From assembly GCF_958298935.1 (NCBI RefSeq), contig NC_084944.1, forward strand, positions 19,065,679 through 19,129,678: a stretch of DNA of 64,000 bases, in the 5' to 3' direction. A model generated the notes under the pieces. That model was not told where the DNA came from and did no database searches. It saw nothing but the letters and a program-made list of their open reading frames with translations. Source of the stretch: Phragmites australis (lineage: Eukaryota; Streptophyta; Magnoliopsida; Poales; Poaceae). Below, piece after piece: positions 46,391-56,726 of this stretch (its first letter is position 1; every line of letters begins with the position of its first letter). The translations under genes were made by a program, and so were the position numbers.

Positions 46391-47635
46391 TCAACCATGG
46401 CTGATAGGTGGGAACTGCTTGAAGCTGCCGTCGTCGACGTTGTAGACGCCGATATCCCTCGGACTCTGCGGGTAGTAGAGCGCGTAAGTCTCCTCGTTGT
46501 CCGTGTAGTAGATGTGGTTGGGCTCCACACCTGGGTACTTGCCGGCGCGCACCCAGAACGGCTGGTTGCACCCGATGAACAGTGCGTGGTTGGTGTCGTC
46601 TCCAAGGGTCTCCGTCTCCACCAGCGTCTGTGCGTCGACGTCCACGCGATACACATTGATCCACACCGTCGTGGACAAGTGGGGGTGGGATTCTTCTGGC
46701 GAGGGCACGGGCTCCTGCATCCTCCACACCTGCAGCCATCCCCTGGCGCCGAGGTCCTGGACGAGGTACTTGGTGTCGGTGCCGATGATTCCATGAACCT
46801 GGTTCTGCAGAACAATGGTGCAGCGTACTGTGGAGGCCCCGCCGGAAATGTCGAACGCGTGGATGCCCCCAGCCAGTGTGAGGGCGTAGAACATGCCGTC
46901 ACCGTCATTGTAGACTACGTCGGCATAGGAGTGCTGCTTCCCGATCCAGGTCCAGTGCTCGTCCACGCCCACTCGCGCAAAAGAGAGACTGCTCCTGGGG
47001 CTGTGGAGAAGAACCACGATGCAGCTGCCAACCCTGACGTCCGACAGGAAGGCACGCATGTGGAGGAAATATGCGAGCTCCCCCGTGATCACCTGGATAG
47101 GCCGGCTGTCGGGTCGCTGCTCCAATCTCCAGTTGTAGTGGTAGATCTCGTAGTCGTAGTCCTGCGCTGCCGAGGCATTTCTCTGGATGGGGCCCCTGAC
47201 GTGCTCGATGGTGGCCACCGGCGGAAGCGTGTCGATCTGCTGGCCGGTGACGGGGTTGACGAGACGCACCTCGGCGGAGTCGGCGTCGGCTGTGATGAGC
47301 CAGCCGTGAGAGCACCCCAGCCAGTACCTGCTACTGATGGGGGGATCGGGCAGGGTGACCTCGTATGTGCTGCCGCCGGTGAGCGTGAAGATGGTGGCGG
47401 CGCGGGCGTCGGAGGACTCAGCAGAAGCATAAACGAGGCATGGTGTGACTGCGCGGCCGGACAAGAGGTCGTGACGCGCACGGACCGACGCATACACAGC
47501 ATGCCAGTCACGGCAGACGGCGCCACACCGGACAAGGTCGCCGGGGTTTTTGAAGGTCTCGAAGAAGGTGGCAAGAACGTCAGCCTGCATGCCCGACCAG
47601 TCGGGCGCCGCCGCCTCCGGCGATGGGTTATCCAT
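46391..47635 (-). CDS. F-box protein with DUF295 (KIB-type) domain
   Basis: An open frame of 414 codons with the high GC of a grass gene. The ATG at 47635 is chosen; a TTG three codons upstream is not a plausible start. The N-terminal F-box region reads [43 protein letters not shown]295 features follow: [78 protein letters not shown], and [20 protein letters not shown] then [17 protein letters not shown]. Such proteins bind SKP1 and direct ubiquitination. The usual C-terminal WLNWPPPVW-like tail is present in the next frame ([15 protein letters not shown]), so a small indel near 46400 altered the last residues. Single exon. Upstream sequence is duplicated at 48521-48691. Confidence 0.87.
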   Translation of the reverse strand: MDNPSPEAAAPDWSGMQADVLATFFETFKNPGDLVRCGAVCRDWHAVYASVRARHDLLSGRAVTPCLVYASAESSDARAATIFTLTGGSTYEVTLPDPPISSRYWLGCSHGWLITADADSAEVRLVNPVTGQQIDTLPPVATIEHVRGPIQRNASAAQDYDYEIYHYNWRLEQRPDSRPIQVITGELAYFLHMRAFLSDVRVGSCIVVLLHSPRSSLSFARVGVDEHWTWIGKQHSYADVVYNDGDGMFYALTLAGGIHAFDISGGASTVRCTIVLQNQVHGIIGTDTKYLVQDLGARGWLQVWRMQEPVPSPEESHPHLSTTVWINVYRVDVDAQTLVETETLGDDTNHALFIGCNQPFWVRAGKYPGVEPNHIYYTDNEETYALYYPQSPRDIGVYNVDDGSFKQFPPISHG

Positions 47636-47657
47636 CACGACCAAGCTGTGGCTGCCG

Positions 47658-47826
47658 TTGTGCGCGACTTGGTTTTTTGGGGATCGAGTTGGGCCATGTA
47701 TGCAGTTGGCTTTAACGAGGGCAGTTGGGTCACGATTTTTTACTCGATCCGAATCAATCTTGCATGCCAGCCGGATGGACTCAACAACGGATGTACGAAT
47801 CCGACTCGTGTATTCATGTATGCTGC
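47658..47826 (-). promoter_or_regulatory. Upstream region of the F-box gene, duplicated copy A
   Basis: This stretch begins about 22 bp before the ATG of the F-box gene. It recurs at 48521-48691 with about four differences, including a TG insertion. No clear TATA box is seen. By position it should hold the core promoter. Beyond 47826 it is cut off by a copia-type LTR. Confidence 0.5.
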
Positions 47827-48055
47827 TGTTGAAGAACCTCTACTACGGAATGTAGTCCACAGATTCCGTGAGAGAATCATCATAAAGGAGATATAATGTA
47901 GGATAAAAGTTTTTTCTTTTTTATTCATCTATATTCTATAGTAAGGGATTTTGTCCCGTATATATAGTGTCAAAAACTCATAAGAGATAGAATCAAATCT
48001 TTCAAGAGATCGAGACGGACCCACATTCGGTTCTAAAACTCGAGGTTTCTTAACA
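47827..48055 (-). repeat. Copia-type LTR remnant, copy 1
   Basis: On the minus strand it starts TGTTAAGAAACC and ends GGTTCTTCAACA, with a purine tract (CAAGGGGGAG) directly before it. TATATATACGGG lies inside as a possible TATA. About 70 bp of element interior (48056-48125) remain. An identical-length copy is at 51323-51551. Confidence 0.75.
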
Positions 48056-48125
48056 CTCCCCCTTGAACACTTCTCGCGAAATACATATCTCTCATCAAAA
48101 CTTTCCAAAAATCCAGTGAGAACAC

Positions 48126-48191
48126 TACGTGAAAAATAGATAAAGGAGATATGAAAACATGACCCGTCACTGATCATAATAGTGACGGGTC
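48126..48191 (+). repeat. CACTA terminus fragment, copy 1
   Basis: CACTACGTGAAAAATAGATA matches the termini of the element at 33082-40808, followed by GACCCGTCACTGATCAT-like subterminal repeats. It is cut at 48192 by an LTR start (TGTTGGGGGATG). The same order occurs at 51619-51671. Confidence 0.75.
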
Positions 48192-48520
48192 TGTTGGGGG
48201 ATGATCTCTCGTACCTCTTCGGCTAGCAAATTGAAGTCCACCGGTAGCTGAGCACTGATGAATGTTGCAGTTGTGTTTCAGGAAGTGCAGGCGAAGGCTC
48301 TGGCAGGCCTTCGGTCGAAGGCTGAAGGTCGATCCGCGACTTCACCTGCTAGCATAGGCGAAGGCTCTGGCGTGCCTTCGGCTGGAGGCCGAAGGTCGAC
48401 CCGCGGCGCCGGGGGTCAGGATAGGCGAAGATCCTGGCGAACCTTCGGGTGGAGACTGAAGGATCACCCGCAGTGCAATACCGGGACTGGCTGAAGGCGC
48501 CTGGTGGACATCGAAGCCCG
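48192..48520 (+). repeat. TGTTGGGGG-type LTR, 3'-truncated copy
   Basis: Closely matches the first 330 bp of the solo LTR at 51672-52269, including tandem GGCGAAG.CTCTGGC and CCTTCGG words. It ends at GAAGCCCG and joins copy A' of the F-box upstream region through a shared CCG. Confidence 0.8.
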
Positions 48521-48691
48521 TTGTGCGCGACTTGGTTTTTTGGGGATCGAGTTGGGCCATGGATGCAGTTGGCTTTAACGAGGGCGGTTGGGTCACGATT
48601 TTTTACTCGATCCGAATCAATCTTGCATGCCAGCCGGATGGACTCAACAACGGATGTACGAATCCGACTCGTGTGTATTCATGGATGCTGC
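48521..48691 (-). repeat. Second copy (A') of the F-box upstream region
   Basis: Matches 47658-47826 at about 97 percent by eye. The F-box coding region itself is not duplicated here. To the right the sequence continues CAACCCGGATGCCGTTC, a word that has relatives at 52588-52730. Confidence 0.8.
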
Positions 48692-49052
48692 AACCCGGAT
48701 GCCGTTCTAACTGCAACAGGACTGAACAACGGATTTTTAAACGATAGATGTTTTTCTTATGGTGCTCAATAAAACTACAAGAATTGAATATATAGGAAAA
48801 GAACATAGGTTTAAATATGCATAGTTCATGGGGACATAAAAGGCAAGAGAACCTTTTTATGCGCCACGGGGAAGTCAGAAAAAATGGGTATCATATAATG
48901 TGCCATCTAATGTTACAGTTTTCTCCAAACCTTACATCAGAAAATGCATTCCCAATGTTTTAAGGAAAAGAGCAGTTAATTAGAACTTAGCTGAAAGTCT
49001 AATTGTTTAGTTACAATAGAATCTTTGCAATTACAATTTTGAATCAAATTAG
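48692..49052. other. No gene recognised
   Basis: AT-rich with no coding or transposon signal except the short CAACCCGGATGCCGTTCTAA word at its left edge. Confidence 0.4.
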
Positions 49053-49879
49053 GTACCAGGCGCATGAAGAGGCAACCTCACTAGATGAATGATCTAACTA
49101 CTTGCCAACTGCAGGTAACATGTGTGTGTTATGAGCCAACAAAACATCCATGTGGATTTAATTTCTATATAAGGATGCACACAGACATTGCAAGGAACCT
49201 TTGCAGAAGCTAAACTATAGTAGATTCGGTTGGCAATATGTCTGACGAGGCGCATGAAGCCTACCCCTTGTGAGAGCTACGAACCAGCACAAGATCATGC
49301 GATGGAAGTGTTTCAGTCCAAAAAAAAAGAACACAACCAAGGCAACCTTCAAGAGTGATCTAAAGAATCACAACAAGACAATGCACCCAACGAGCCGTTA
49401 TATTTGCAACAAGTATGGCTGCTGCTTCTACAGTGAGAGAGAACAGGGTACAGAATCGTGTACCCGGTTCTTCCTCACTGTATAAGCAGCAGCCAGACTG
49501 TTCTTCCTCACTGTATAAGCAGCAGCCAGACTTGTCACAAATGTAATGGCTCCTGGGTGTTTTCCTTGTTGGTTGCCTCTAGGCAACTCTTGTAGATAGC
49601 CTCCGTTGTGTTTTTGTCCTCGGAGAGGCCAAGTTCTTGTGCTGGTTGGTAACTCTCACAGAGGCCAAGAGGTAGGCTTCATACTCCCCTTCCGACATAT
49701 TGCCGACTGGCTCACAATAGTTTAGTTTCTGCAAAGATGCCTTGCGAGTGCATCATTATATATAGAAAATCAAATCTACAAGCATGTTTTGTTGGCTCAT
49801 ACACTCACACATGTTACCTGCAGTTGGCAAGTGGTTAGATCATTCATCTAGTGAGGTTGCCTCTTCATGCACCTGGTAC
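49053..49879. repeat. Near loop-less inverted repeat of about 827 bp
   Basis: The left arm begins GTACCAGGCGCATGAAGAGG (49053); the right arm, read inward from 49879, begins GTACCAGGTGCATGAAGAGG. The arms stay alignable to a central palindrome, GGGTACA-GAATCG-TGTACCC (49446-49465). Arm length is about 400 bp, with indels and perhaps 15-20 percent mismatch. The right arm contains a 33-bp tandem duplication (CTTCCTCACTGTATAAGCAG) at 49469-49533. Each arm includes a TATATAA-like box and then a short frame beginning MSDEAHEAYPL (left, 49239) or MSEGEYEAYLLASVRVTNQH (right, minus strand). Both arms therefore carry the 5' part of the same unknown unit, facing the centre. Confidence 0.85.
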
Positions 49880-50041
49880 GTACTAGCAAGAAGATGAGTA
49901 GTCTTTCGAAAGAGATGACCGGTAACATACTTGCCATTTGCTGCATGAACATTTCGTTGTGGCTTGCCATGTCAGTGCATGAACAAAAGAAATGCTTATG
50001 TGCAGAATTTCATATCTGGCACACAAATGCCTTTCCATCTA

Positions 50042-50887
50042 GGGTGCATTTGGTTGGAGGACAAGGTTGAATGGAATAGTGTCATCTCTGTTTTTTAGAT
50101 GGGATGAGATAATTTTCTGTTTCGCTGGATGGATGGGATAAGCTACTATTCTATTTAGTTGGTGGGATTAGGTAGATAGGATTAGCTAGTTTTCTGTTTA
50201 GTTAATTGGATGTATCGGTTGACCTAAGTTGATTGTGATGATTTTTTTATGAACATCTCAATTTGTGCACATTCACATTTATATGCAATAAGCATTTCGA
50301 TGAATTTTTTCATGTTTGAATTCAGATTGAATTAAAAAGATAATATCATATGAAATGATAAAAATGCATATAAATCGAGCATTGCAAAGGAACTCACTTT
50401 TTTACCAAATAACTTAGGGTTGGAAATAATTTTACAAATTATTACGCCACATAAGAGGAATATTAGTGAATTTTTTAAGATTTTTTGGAATTTCTTTGAG
50501 GCCTTAAAAATTGCTAGAATTTCTAGGAGTGACCCTCTTTAGAGATTTTTATTTTAAAATCTACAAAGGCTATTGAGGTGAAACCTTTTAAAATGAATTC
50601 ATCATAAATTATAAAACCTACAGGAAAATTTTCGTTATTTTTAGAACACGGCAACCAATTGTATATAGGCACTGTTCATCTGATACCACTAGTCATCCAC
50701 TGTTGATAGGAACGGGAGGAGTCACGGAAAGCGGCTTCTTTCAACTTTTTTTTTTTATCAAACGATCCCAAATCTTGCGGAATATTCAACGAAGGATGGA
50801 TCACTATCCATCCTGAATCACTAACCAAACACGCAGATGAATACTATTTCATCCCATCCACTCTCAGATAACCAACTAAATACACTC
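50042..50887. mobile_element. Putative non-autonomous DNA element
   Basis: The left end GGGTGCATTTGGTTGG and the right end, read inward, GAGTGTATTTAGTTGG are imperfect inverted repeats of a form common in grass MITEs and small hAT or Harbinger elements. Repeats of GATGGGAT.. and AT-rich sequence fill the inside. I see no convincing target duplication and no coding sequence. Confidence 0.45.
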
Positions 50888-51322
50888 GTACTGGATACCA
50901 CAATCGCAGGAAGTAGCCAACTCCACCTCCTTTGTTCCCGTGCAACCTCGCGAGGACTTTATGTCATCATCCCACTGTGAATGAGCTATAATTGACTTCT
51001 TCTTGTTGTTCTTACTGGTTGAGCAACCGCTTGCTAAGGTGTTCAGATCACATCATGGCACTGGACACGCTTGGTAGGGCAGCCCATGAAGTCTAGGAGC
51101 ACATGGAGAGCCTGAGAGGTGAGAGCACAACGATGGAGTTGTAGCTGACGTCTAGTTCCCGTGGGTACGGGAAGTTATTTTGGATCCCGTGTGATGCGCT
51201 TACTGGAACCGGTCCGTTGGCGTATCTTAGAGTCTGTTTGTTTCAACTGAGGATTCTAAAAAGTAGCTTGTAGATTATGGATGATAAAAAACTAGATTAT
51301 AAAAAGCTAAATTATAATTAGC
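50888..51322. other. No gene recognised
   Basis: Mixed sequence. The part from 51220 has AAAAGCTAAATTATAATTAG-like text reminiscent of small transposon ends (GTCTGTTTGTTTCAACT), but no partner end was found. Confidence 0.35.
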
Positions 51323-51551
51323 TGTTGAAGAACCTCTACTACCGAATATAGTCCATAGATTCAGTGAGAGAATCATCATAAAGGAGATATAATGTAGGAT
51401 AAAAGCTTTTTCTTCTTTATTCATCTATATTCTATACTAAGGGATTTTGTCCCGTATATATAGTGTCAAAAACTCATAAGAGATAGAATCAAATCTTTCA
51501 AGAGATCGAGACGGACCCACATTCGGTTCTAAAACTCCAGATTTCTTAACA
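51323..51551 (-). repeat. Copia-type LTR remnant, copy 2
   Basis: The same 229-bp LTR as 47827-48055, with only scattered substitutions. It is followed by the same 70-bp interior piece and the same CACTA terminus. Confidence 0.75.
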
Positions 51552-51618
51552 CTCCCCCTTGAACACTTCTCGCGAAATACATATCTCTCATCAAAACTTT
51601 CCAAAAATTCAGTGAGAA

Positions 51619-52520
51619 CACTACGTGAAAAACAGATAAAAGAGATATGAAATGAGTAATAGTGACGGGTCTGTTGGGGGATGATCTCTCGTACCTCTTC
51701 AGCTGTCAAATCGAAGTCCGCCGGTAGCTGAGCACTGATGAATGTTACAGTTGTGTTTCAGGAAGTGCAGGCGAAGGCTCTAGCAGGCCTTCGGTCGGAG
51801 GCTGAAGGTCGATCCGCGACTTCACCTGCCAGCGTAGGCGAAGGCTCTGGCGTGCCTTTCGGTCGGAGGCCGAAGGTCGACCCGCAGTGCCGGGGGTCAG
51901 GATAGGCGAAGATCCTGGCGAACCTTCGGGTGGAGACTGAAGGGTCACCCGCGGTGCAGTGTCGGGATTGGCCGAAGGCGCCTGGTGGATGTCAAAGCCC
52001 GCATAGTCGCTCAGGGTATAGTTGTAATTATCCAGATGTACTTGATAGTACCATAATGCTCCCGAATATGCCGGGAATGTGGCAGTTGAGGGGTTAAAAC
52101 TGTAAATCCTAGTATGAAATGGTTGAGTACGGGCTATAAATAGGGTCATACTGTAACTGAGGTGACAGAGGAATTAAGATTGTTTTACCCTCTAAACACG
52201 TGTCACACCACTAAGCCTTTGGCTTCTCTGGGCGATGGCCTTCCTTGTCTGGGGACTCAGGTTCCAACAGGGTCATAGTTGTGACCCATCGCCAGTGACA
52301 ACTTATCAGTGACGGGTCATCCTAGGCCAGTTATAGATGACAGGTCAAAGTTATGTCCCGTCACCTATGACGACTCATCAGTGATAGATCATCCTGGCCA
52401 GTCATTAGTGACGGGTTGACTAACTCATCAGTGATAGGTCATTCTATCAAATCATTAGTAATAGATCAAGTTATGATCTATCGCCAATGACTAATTCATA
52501 AGTAACATTTATGGTTGTTT
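51619..52520 (+). mobile_element. CACTA element remnant, interrupted by a solo LTR
   Basis: The terminus CACTACGTGAAAAACAGATA starts at 51619 and runs into a subterminal repeat, AATAGTGACGGGTC. After the LTR the subterminal repeats resume (52270-52510: GTGACCCATCGCCAGTGAC, ATCAGTGACGGGTCATC and similar). The GTGACGGGTC motif is shared with the 33-40 kb element, so this is the same or a near family. No coding region or right terminus remains. Confidence 0.7.
51672..52269 (+). repeat. Solo LTR with GGGTC target duplication
   Basis: Starts TGTTGGGGGATG and ends GGTTCCAACA. Flanked by GGGTC at 51667-51671 and 52270-52274. A TATAAATAG box lies at about 52134-52142, followed by a plausible R/U5 region. 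No internal sequence is present, so this is the product of LTR-LTR recombination. The terminal bases and 5-bp duplication fit a copia or Gypsy element. Confidence 0.87.
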
Positions 52521-52587
52521 TTTTATAGATGTACATGATCGATATGTACATAGAGCTATCATTTAATGTGGTGCAAAAGTGTATGTT

Positions 52588-52740
52588 GTAACCTGGATGC
52601 TGTTCTAACTAGTATTAAGATCAATTGTAACCCGTATGCTGTTCTAATTGGTATCAATATGTACATATATAGAACTCATCAGTCATTAGTGATGGGTCAA
52701 ATTGTAACCTAAATGCTGTTCTAACTGGTATTTGGATCAA
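52588..52740. repeat. Short dispersed repeats of a 23-bp word
   Basis: GTAACCTGGATGCTGTTCTA (52588) recurs with changes at 52627 and 52704, each followed by A(A/G)T(A/G)TTAAG-like or GGTAT.-like text. A fourth relative begins at 48690. The role is unknown; they may be part of the CACTA interior. Confidence 0.55.
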
Positions 52741-52907
52741 TTGGCCGGCCCGCGCAACGGCCAGGGTTAGAAATTTCATCGGTAAAGGACCAAAATGCGC
52801 GATAACCGGGCATCTTGGTCCGGCTCGGTTTCAAAAATTGAACGGTAACCGAATTTGAATTCAAAAAATTCAAAAAAATAAAAACAATTCAAAAAAATTC
52901 AAAAAAA
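52741..52907. other. Unidentified repeat-like sequence
   Basis: A GC-rich head (GGCCGGCCCGCGCAACGG) followed by a tract of AAATTCAAAAAA units. It joins the broken end of the Gypsy integrase at 52908. No gene. Confidence 0.4.
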
Positions 52908-53780
52908 ATCCAGAATCAGTTTGTGGGTGGTAGGCAGAACCAAAATCTAGTTTAGCCCCTAGGGTTGTATGCAAACTTTTCTAGAACCTCGATGTGAACT
53001 GGGGGCCTCTATCGGAGACGATCTTACTTGGGTTCCCATGCAGTCTCAAGATATTGTCAATATATAAGCCAGCTAATTTGTCTCCACCATAGTTTGTCTT
53101 GACTGATACGAAGTGAACTACTTTGGTTAGACGATCTACTATGACCCATATAGAGTCGTTACACTTCTGGGTCCTAGGTAAACCCACTATGAAATCCATA
53201 CTAATTTCATCCCATTTCCAAGTCGGGATCTGTAATGGTTGCAGCAGTCCTGCTGGCCTTTGGTGCTCTGCCTTGACCCTTTGGCAGGTGTCACATCAAG
53301 CGACGAACCCTGCTACGTCAATTTTCATTCTTATCCACCAATACTTGGTCCTTAGATCCATGAACATCTTGGTGCATCCAGGATGGACGGAATAGGGAGA
53401 GTTGTGGGCTTCATCCATGATGAATTCTCTAAGATTTTCCCGATCTGGTACACATAACTGATCTTTGTACCATACAGTTCCTCGTGAGTCTATCCTGAAC
53501 CCTGGCGCTTTATCTAACCCGAGATTCTTCTTGACTTTTAGAACTTCCTCATCTTCTGCCTGGGCCTCGCAAATTTTATCCTCCAGTGTCGGATGCATCA
53601 CCAGCGTGTGAGCTTGTCCTTGCGTCATGTGTAGATTTAAATGTTGCATTTTCGTGAACAGTTCTGGCATTAACTCCTGCTCATGCACATTACTGCAGTA
53701 AACCTTCCTGCTAAGGGCGTCAGCCACCACATTTGCCTTGCCTGGGTGATATTGGATGTTCATATTGTAATCCTTTATCA
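52908..53780 (-). pseudogene. Integrase, C-terminally truncated
   Basis: The zinc-binding region (HNSPYSVHPGCTKMFMDLRT ... [16 protein letters not shown]) is followed by the catalytic core [30 protein letters not shown], then [17 protein letters not shown] replaces the tryptophan after SRF. Reading resumes KSLHTTLGAKLDFGSAYHPQ and stops at the breakpoint 52908. Both catalytic aspartates are visible; the glutamate lies beyond the break. Integrase inserts the DNA copy, and this one cannot. Confidence 0.85.
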
Positions 53781-55055
53781 GCTCTAACCACCTTCACTGC
53801 CTCAGATTCAATTCTGATTGGGTGAAAATATACTTCAGACTCTTTTGGTCTGTATAAATTTCGCACTTATTCCCAAGGAGATAGTGTCTCCATATTTTAA
53901 GTGCATGTACCACTGCTGCTAATTCCAGATCGTGAGTTGGGTAATTCTATTCATGGTTCTTCAGTTGCCTGGATGCATAAGCTACTATCTTGCCTTCTTG
54001 CATCAGCACACAGCCCAAACCTTGGCATGACGCATCACAATAGACCACGAAGTCCTTCTGGATACCTGGCAATTTCAACACTGGGGCAGTGGTCAGTCTC
54101 TTTTTGAGTTCTTGGAAACTCTCTTCACACACCTCATCCCATTTGAACTTGGCATCCTTCTGGAGAAGCTTGGTCATTGGCCTTGCAATCCTTGAGAATC
54201 CATCTATAAACTTGCGGTAATAGCCTGCCAATCCTAGGAAGCTTTGGATCTCTGAGACATTGATTGGTTATATCCAATTGACCACTGCTTCAACTTTTGA
54301 AGGGTCCACTGATATGCCTTCAATTGTCAGAACATGCCCAAGAAATGTCACTTTTTGAAGCCAAAACTCACACTTGCTAAATTTGGCGTAGAGCTGGTGT
54401 GCCCTTAGCCTTTCCATGGCTACCCTCAGATGTCGTTCGTGCTCTTTAGCACTCTTCGAGTAGATGAGAATATCATCAATGAACACTATCACAAACCTAT
54501 CTAGTTCTTCCATAAATACCTTATTCATTAGATTCATGAAGTATGCTGGGGCATTTGTCAGTCCAAACGACATGACTGTAAACTCGTATAACCCATATCT
54601 TGTCACGAAGGCGGTCTTTTGGATGTCACTTTCCCTAATTTTTAACTGGTAGTATCCTGATCTCAAATCTATTTTGGAGAAGTACGTGGCTCCTCTTAGC
54701 TGATCAAATAGATCATCAATCCTGGGTAACGGGTACTTGTTTTTGATAGTCATCTCATTTAAGGAACGATAATAAACACACATCCTTTGACTCCCATCCT
54801 TCTTTTCTACAAATAGGACTGGTGATCCCCAGGGTGAAGAACTAGGCCTGATGAACCACGTGCTTGCAGTTCCCTAATCTGTTCCTTTAGTAATTCTAGT
54901 TCATTAACTGCCATCCTATAAGGTTGCTTGGCAATCGGGGCTGTCCCGGGTAAGAGATCAATAACAAATTCGATGTCCCAATCTGGGGGCATGCCAGACA
55001 ATTCATCTAGAAATACATCTAGGTATTCACATATTACGGGCACCTCCTCTAACAA
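53640..55055 (-). pseudogene. Reverse transcriptase and RNase H of the chromovirus
   Basis: The RT starts PIAKQPYRMAVNELELLKEQ. A one-base shift moves the segment [20 protein letters not shown] to another frame. The core then reads [35 protein letters not shown] and [20 protein letters not shown], with the FIDD form of the catalytic motif. CVYYR replaces the usual CVDYR. The RNase H part holds [31 protein letters not shown] and NVVADALSRK, the four acidic positions. A stop near 53948 and another shift separate the parts. Confidence 0.87.
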
Positions 55056-55059
55056 CTAG

Positions 55060-55540
55060 GCCGATAAGTTACATACCATAGGGTCAGATTTAGGTCTTTT
55101 AGGTTCAAACTCTACCTGGATCCCCTTCTGATTGACCAGGGTGACCTTTCTACTGGCACAAGCTATATTTCCTTTGTGCTTTGTTAACCAATCCATTCCA
55201 AGGATGACATCTATCCCATGGGAATTCAGAACCACTAGGTTTGCCAGGAATTCTACCCCACTTAAATGAAGTTTAACCCGGGGGCATCCTAGACGACATA
55301 AGATATTTCCCGCGGGGGATCAGACAAGCTTGGGTTTCTTAAGAACCACGGATGGCAACTCATGTTGTGCAGCAAACTTAGAAGAAACAAATGAATGCAA
55401 AGCTCCAGAATCAAATAAGACTGTTACAAGGGTTGAGTTGACAGGAAACTCACCGAGCAGGACTTCCGGTGCTTCCTGGGCTTCTCGAGCGTCAACATGA
55501 TTGACGCAGCCCCATCCATAGTTCTTTTGCTGACCTGTGG
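55060..55540 (-). pseudogene. Retropepsin of the chromovirus
   Basis: The minus strand reads NSTLVTVLFDSGALHSFVSS, KFAAQHELPSVVLKKPKLV, a stop, then CRLGCPRVKLHLSGVEFLAN and ILGMDWLTKHKGNIACASRK. DSGA is the active site and ILGMDWL the conserved C-terminal motif. TGA after PKLV breaks the frame. Confidence 0.8.
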
Positions 55541-56726
55541 ACTAGTTCCCTCCTCGCTCTACTCCTGTTGCTGGGACAGAATTAGCCGGAACATTATTCC
55601 GGTTTGCATTGGGGCAGTTTCTCATAAAATGGCCCGTGTGATGGTAGATGAAACATGCCCTCTGGGCATTTGTTGGTGTTTGGGCGCTGCTCTACTGGGA
55701 CTGCCCAGCATTGGAACTGCGTGGAGCTGATACTGCGGTGCGAGAGGTGGATCCTGGAGTCTGATACTGCATAGTCTGTTGTTGTCGGTACTGAACTTTT
55801 TGGCATTGGTTGGGTCCTGCCCCTTGAAACCTATTACCCTGCTGCTTCTGATCAAAGAACATTCTCTTCCTTTCTGCCTCTATAGGTGCATGGGCCTCTT
55901 CCAGGAGGAAGGTCTTGTTCATCATAGTTTTAAAGTCAGGGTAAATGACAGGCACGAGCTAAACATATAAGCTACGAATCAGCTTTTTCTTGAAGCGATC
56001 TTGCTTCTTCTTGTCAGTTGACACATCTTCCGAGGCATATCGGGATAGGCGGATGAACTTTCGAATGTACTGGTTCACTATCATTGATCCCTACTTTAGG
56101 TCACGGAATTCATCAGCTTTCATCTCCATAGTACCCTTCGGTACATGGTATTTTTGGAATTCTTCGCAAAATTCTTCCCAAGTGATGGTATCTGCATCCA
56201 CCGATGCCTCGCAATAGTTCTCCCACCATTCTGCTGTGGACCCAGTGAGCTGATGGGCTACTAAATTCACCCTCTCTTGGCCTTCATAGTTGATGACCTT
56301 GAGTTTCCTGGTAATTGCCCTAAGCTAGTCATCAACTTCTAAGGGGTCGTCGGTACTATCGAAGGTTGGAGGTTTGATCCTCGTAAACTCGGCCATCTTT
56401 TTCTGAGATCCGTAACCTCGATTGTTGATTCCTGTCTGCGCTAGGGCCTCCAATAGGCGAGTTTGATTGGCCATTACAGCCACCAGGTCATTCTCCGGAG
56501 GTGGGGGCAGTGGGGTCCTTTGACTACTAGGGCGGCTTTGGTGGACTTCCTCACTAGGTTGAGAGCAGATGACCCTACCTCTCCCTCTGCCTCTACCTTG
56601 GCCCATAGCGTCCCTTCCTCGGGATCCTATTGCATTTCCTGTCTCAGATCCACATTCCGGGGCTACATTAATAGGTACAAGCTGGCATTGTTGGCGAAGG
56701 CGAGAGGATTGCCTTGATGATTCCAT
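55540..56726 (-). pseudogene. gag of the chromovirus
   Basis: The frame from 56726 reads MESSRQSSRLRQQCQLVPIN, then an RG-rich stretch and PPTFDSTDDPLEVDD, a TAG, and the gag core VNLVAHQLTGSTAEWWENYC, TITWEEFCEEFQKYHVPKGT, FIRLSRYASEDVSTDKKKQD. A glutamine-rich tail (MQYQTPGSTSRTAVSAPRSS) precedes a zinc knuckle read as CFIYHHTGHFMRNC, in which the second cysteine has become tyrosine. It would form the particle and bind RNA. Stops (TAG for W or Q) show decay. Confidence 0.82.

Noticed and set aside
46382..47896. A 504-codon open frame on the plus strand
   Set aside because: It is the complement of the DUF295 F-box gene. High GC at third positions leaves the opposite strand free of stops. 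Its product has no family resemblance.
49270..49485. A 71-codon frame with several cysteines considered as a C2H2 zinc-finger gene
   Set aside because: Cysteine and histidine spacing does not fit C2H2 fingers, and the frame crosses the centre of the foldback.
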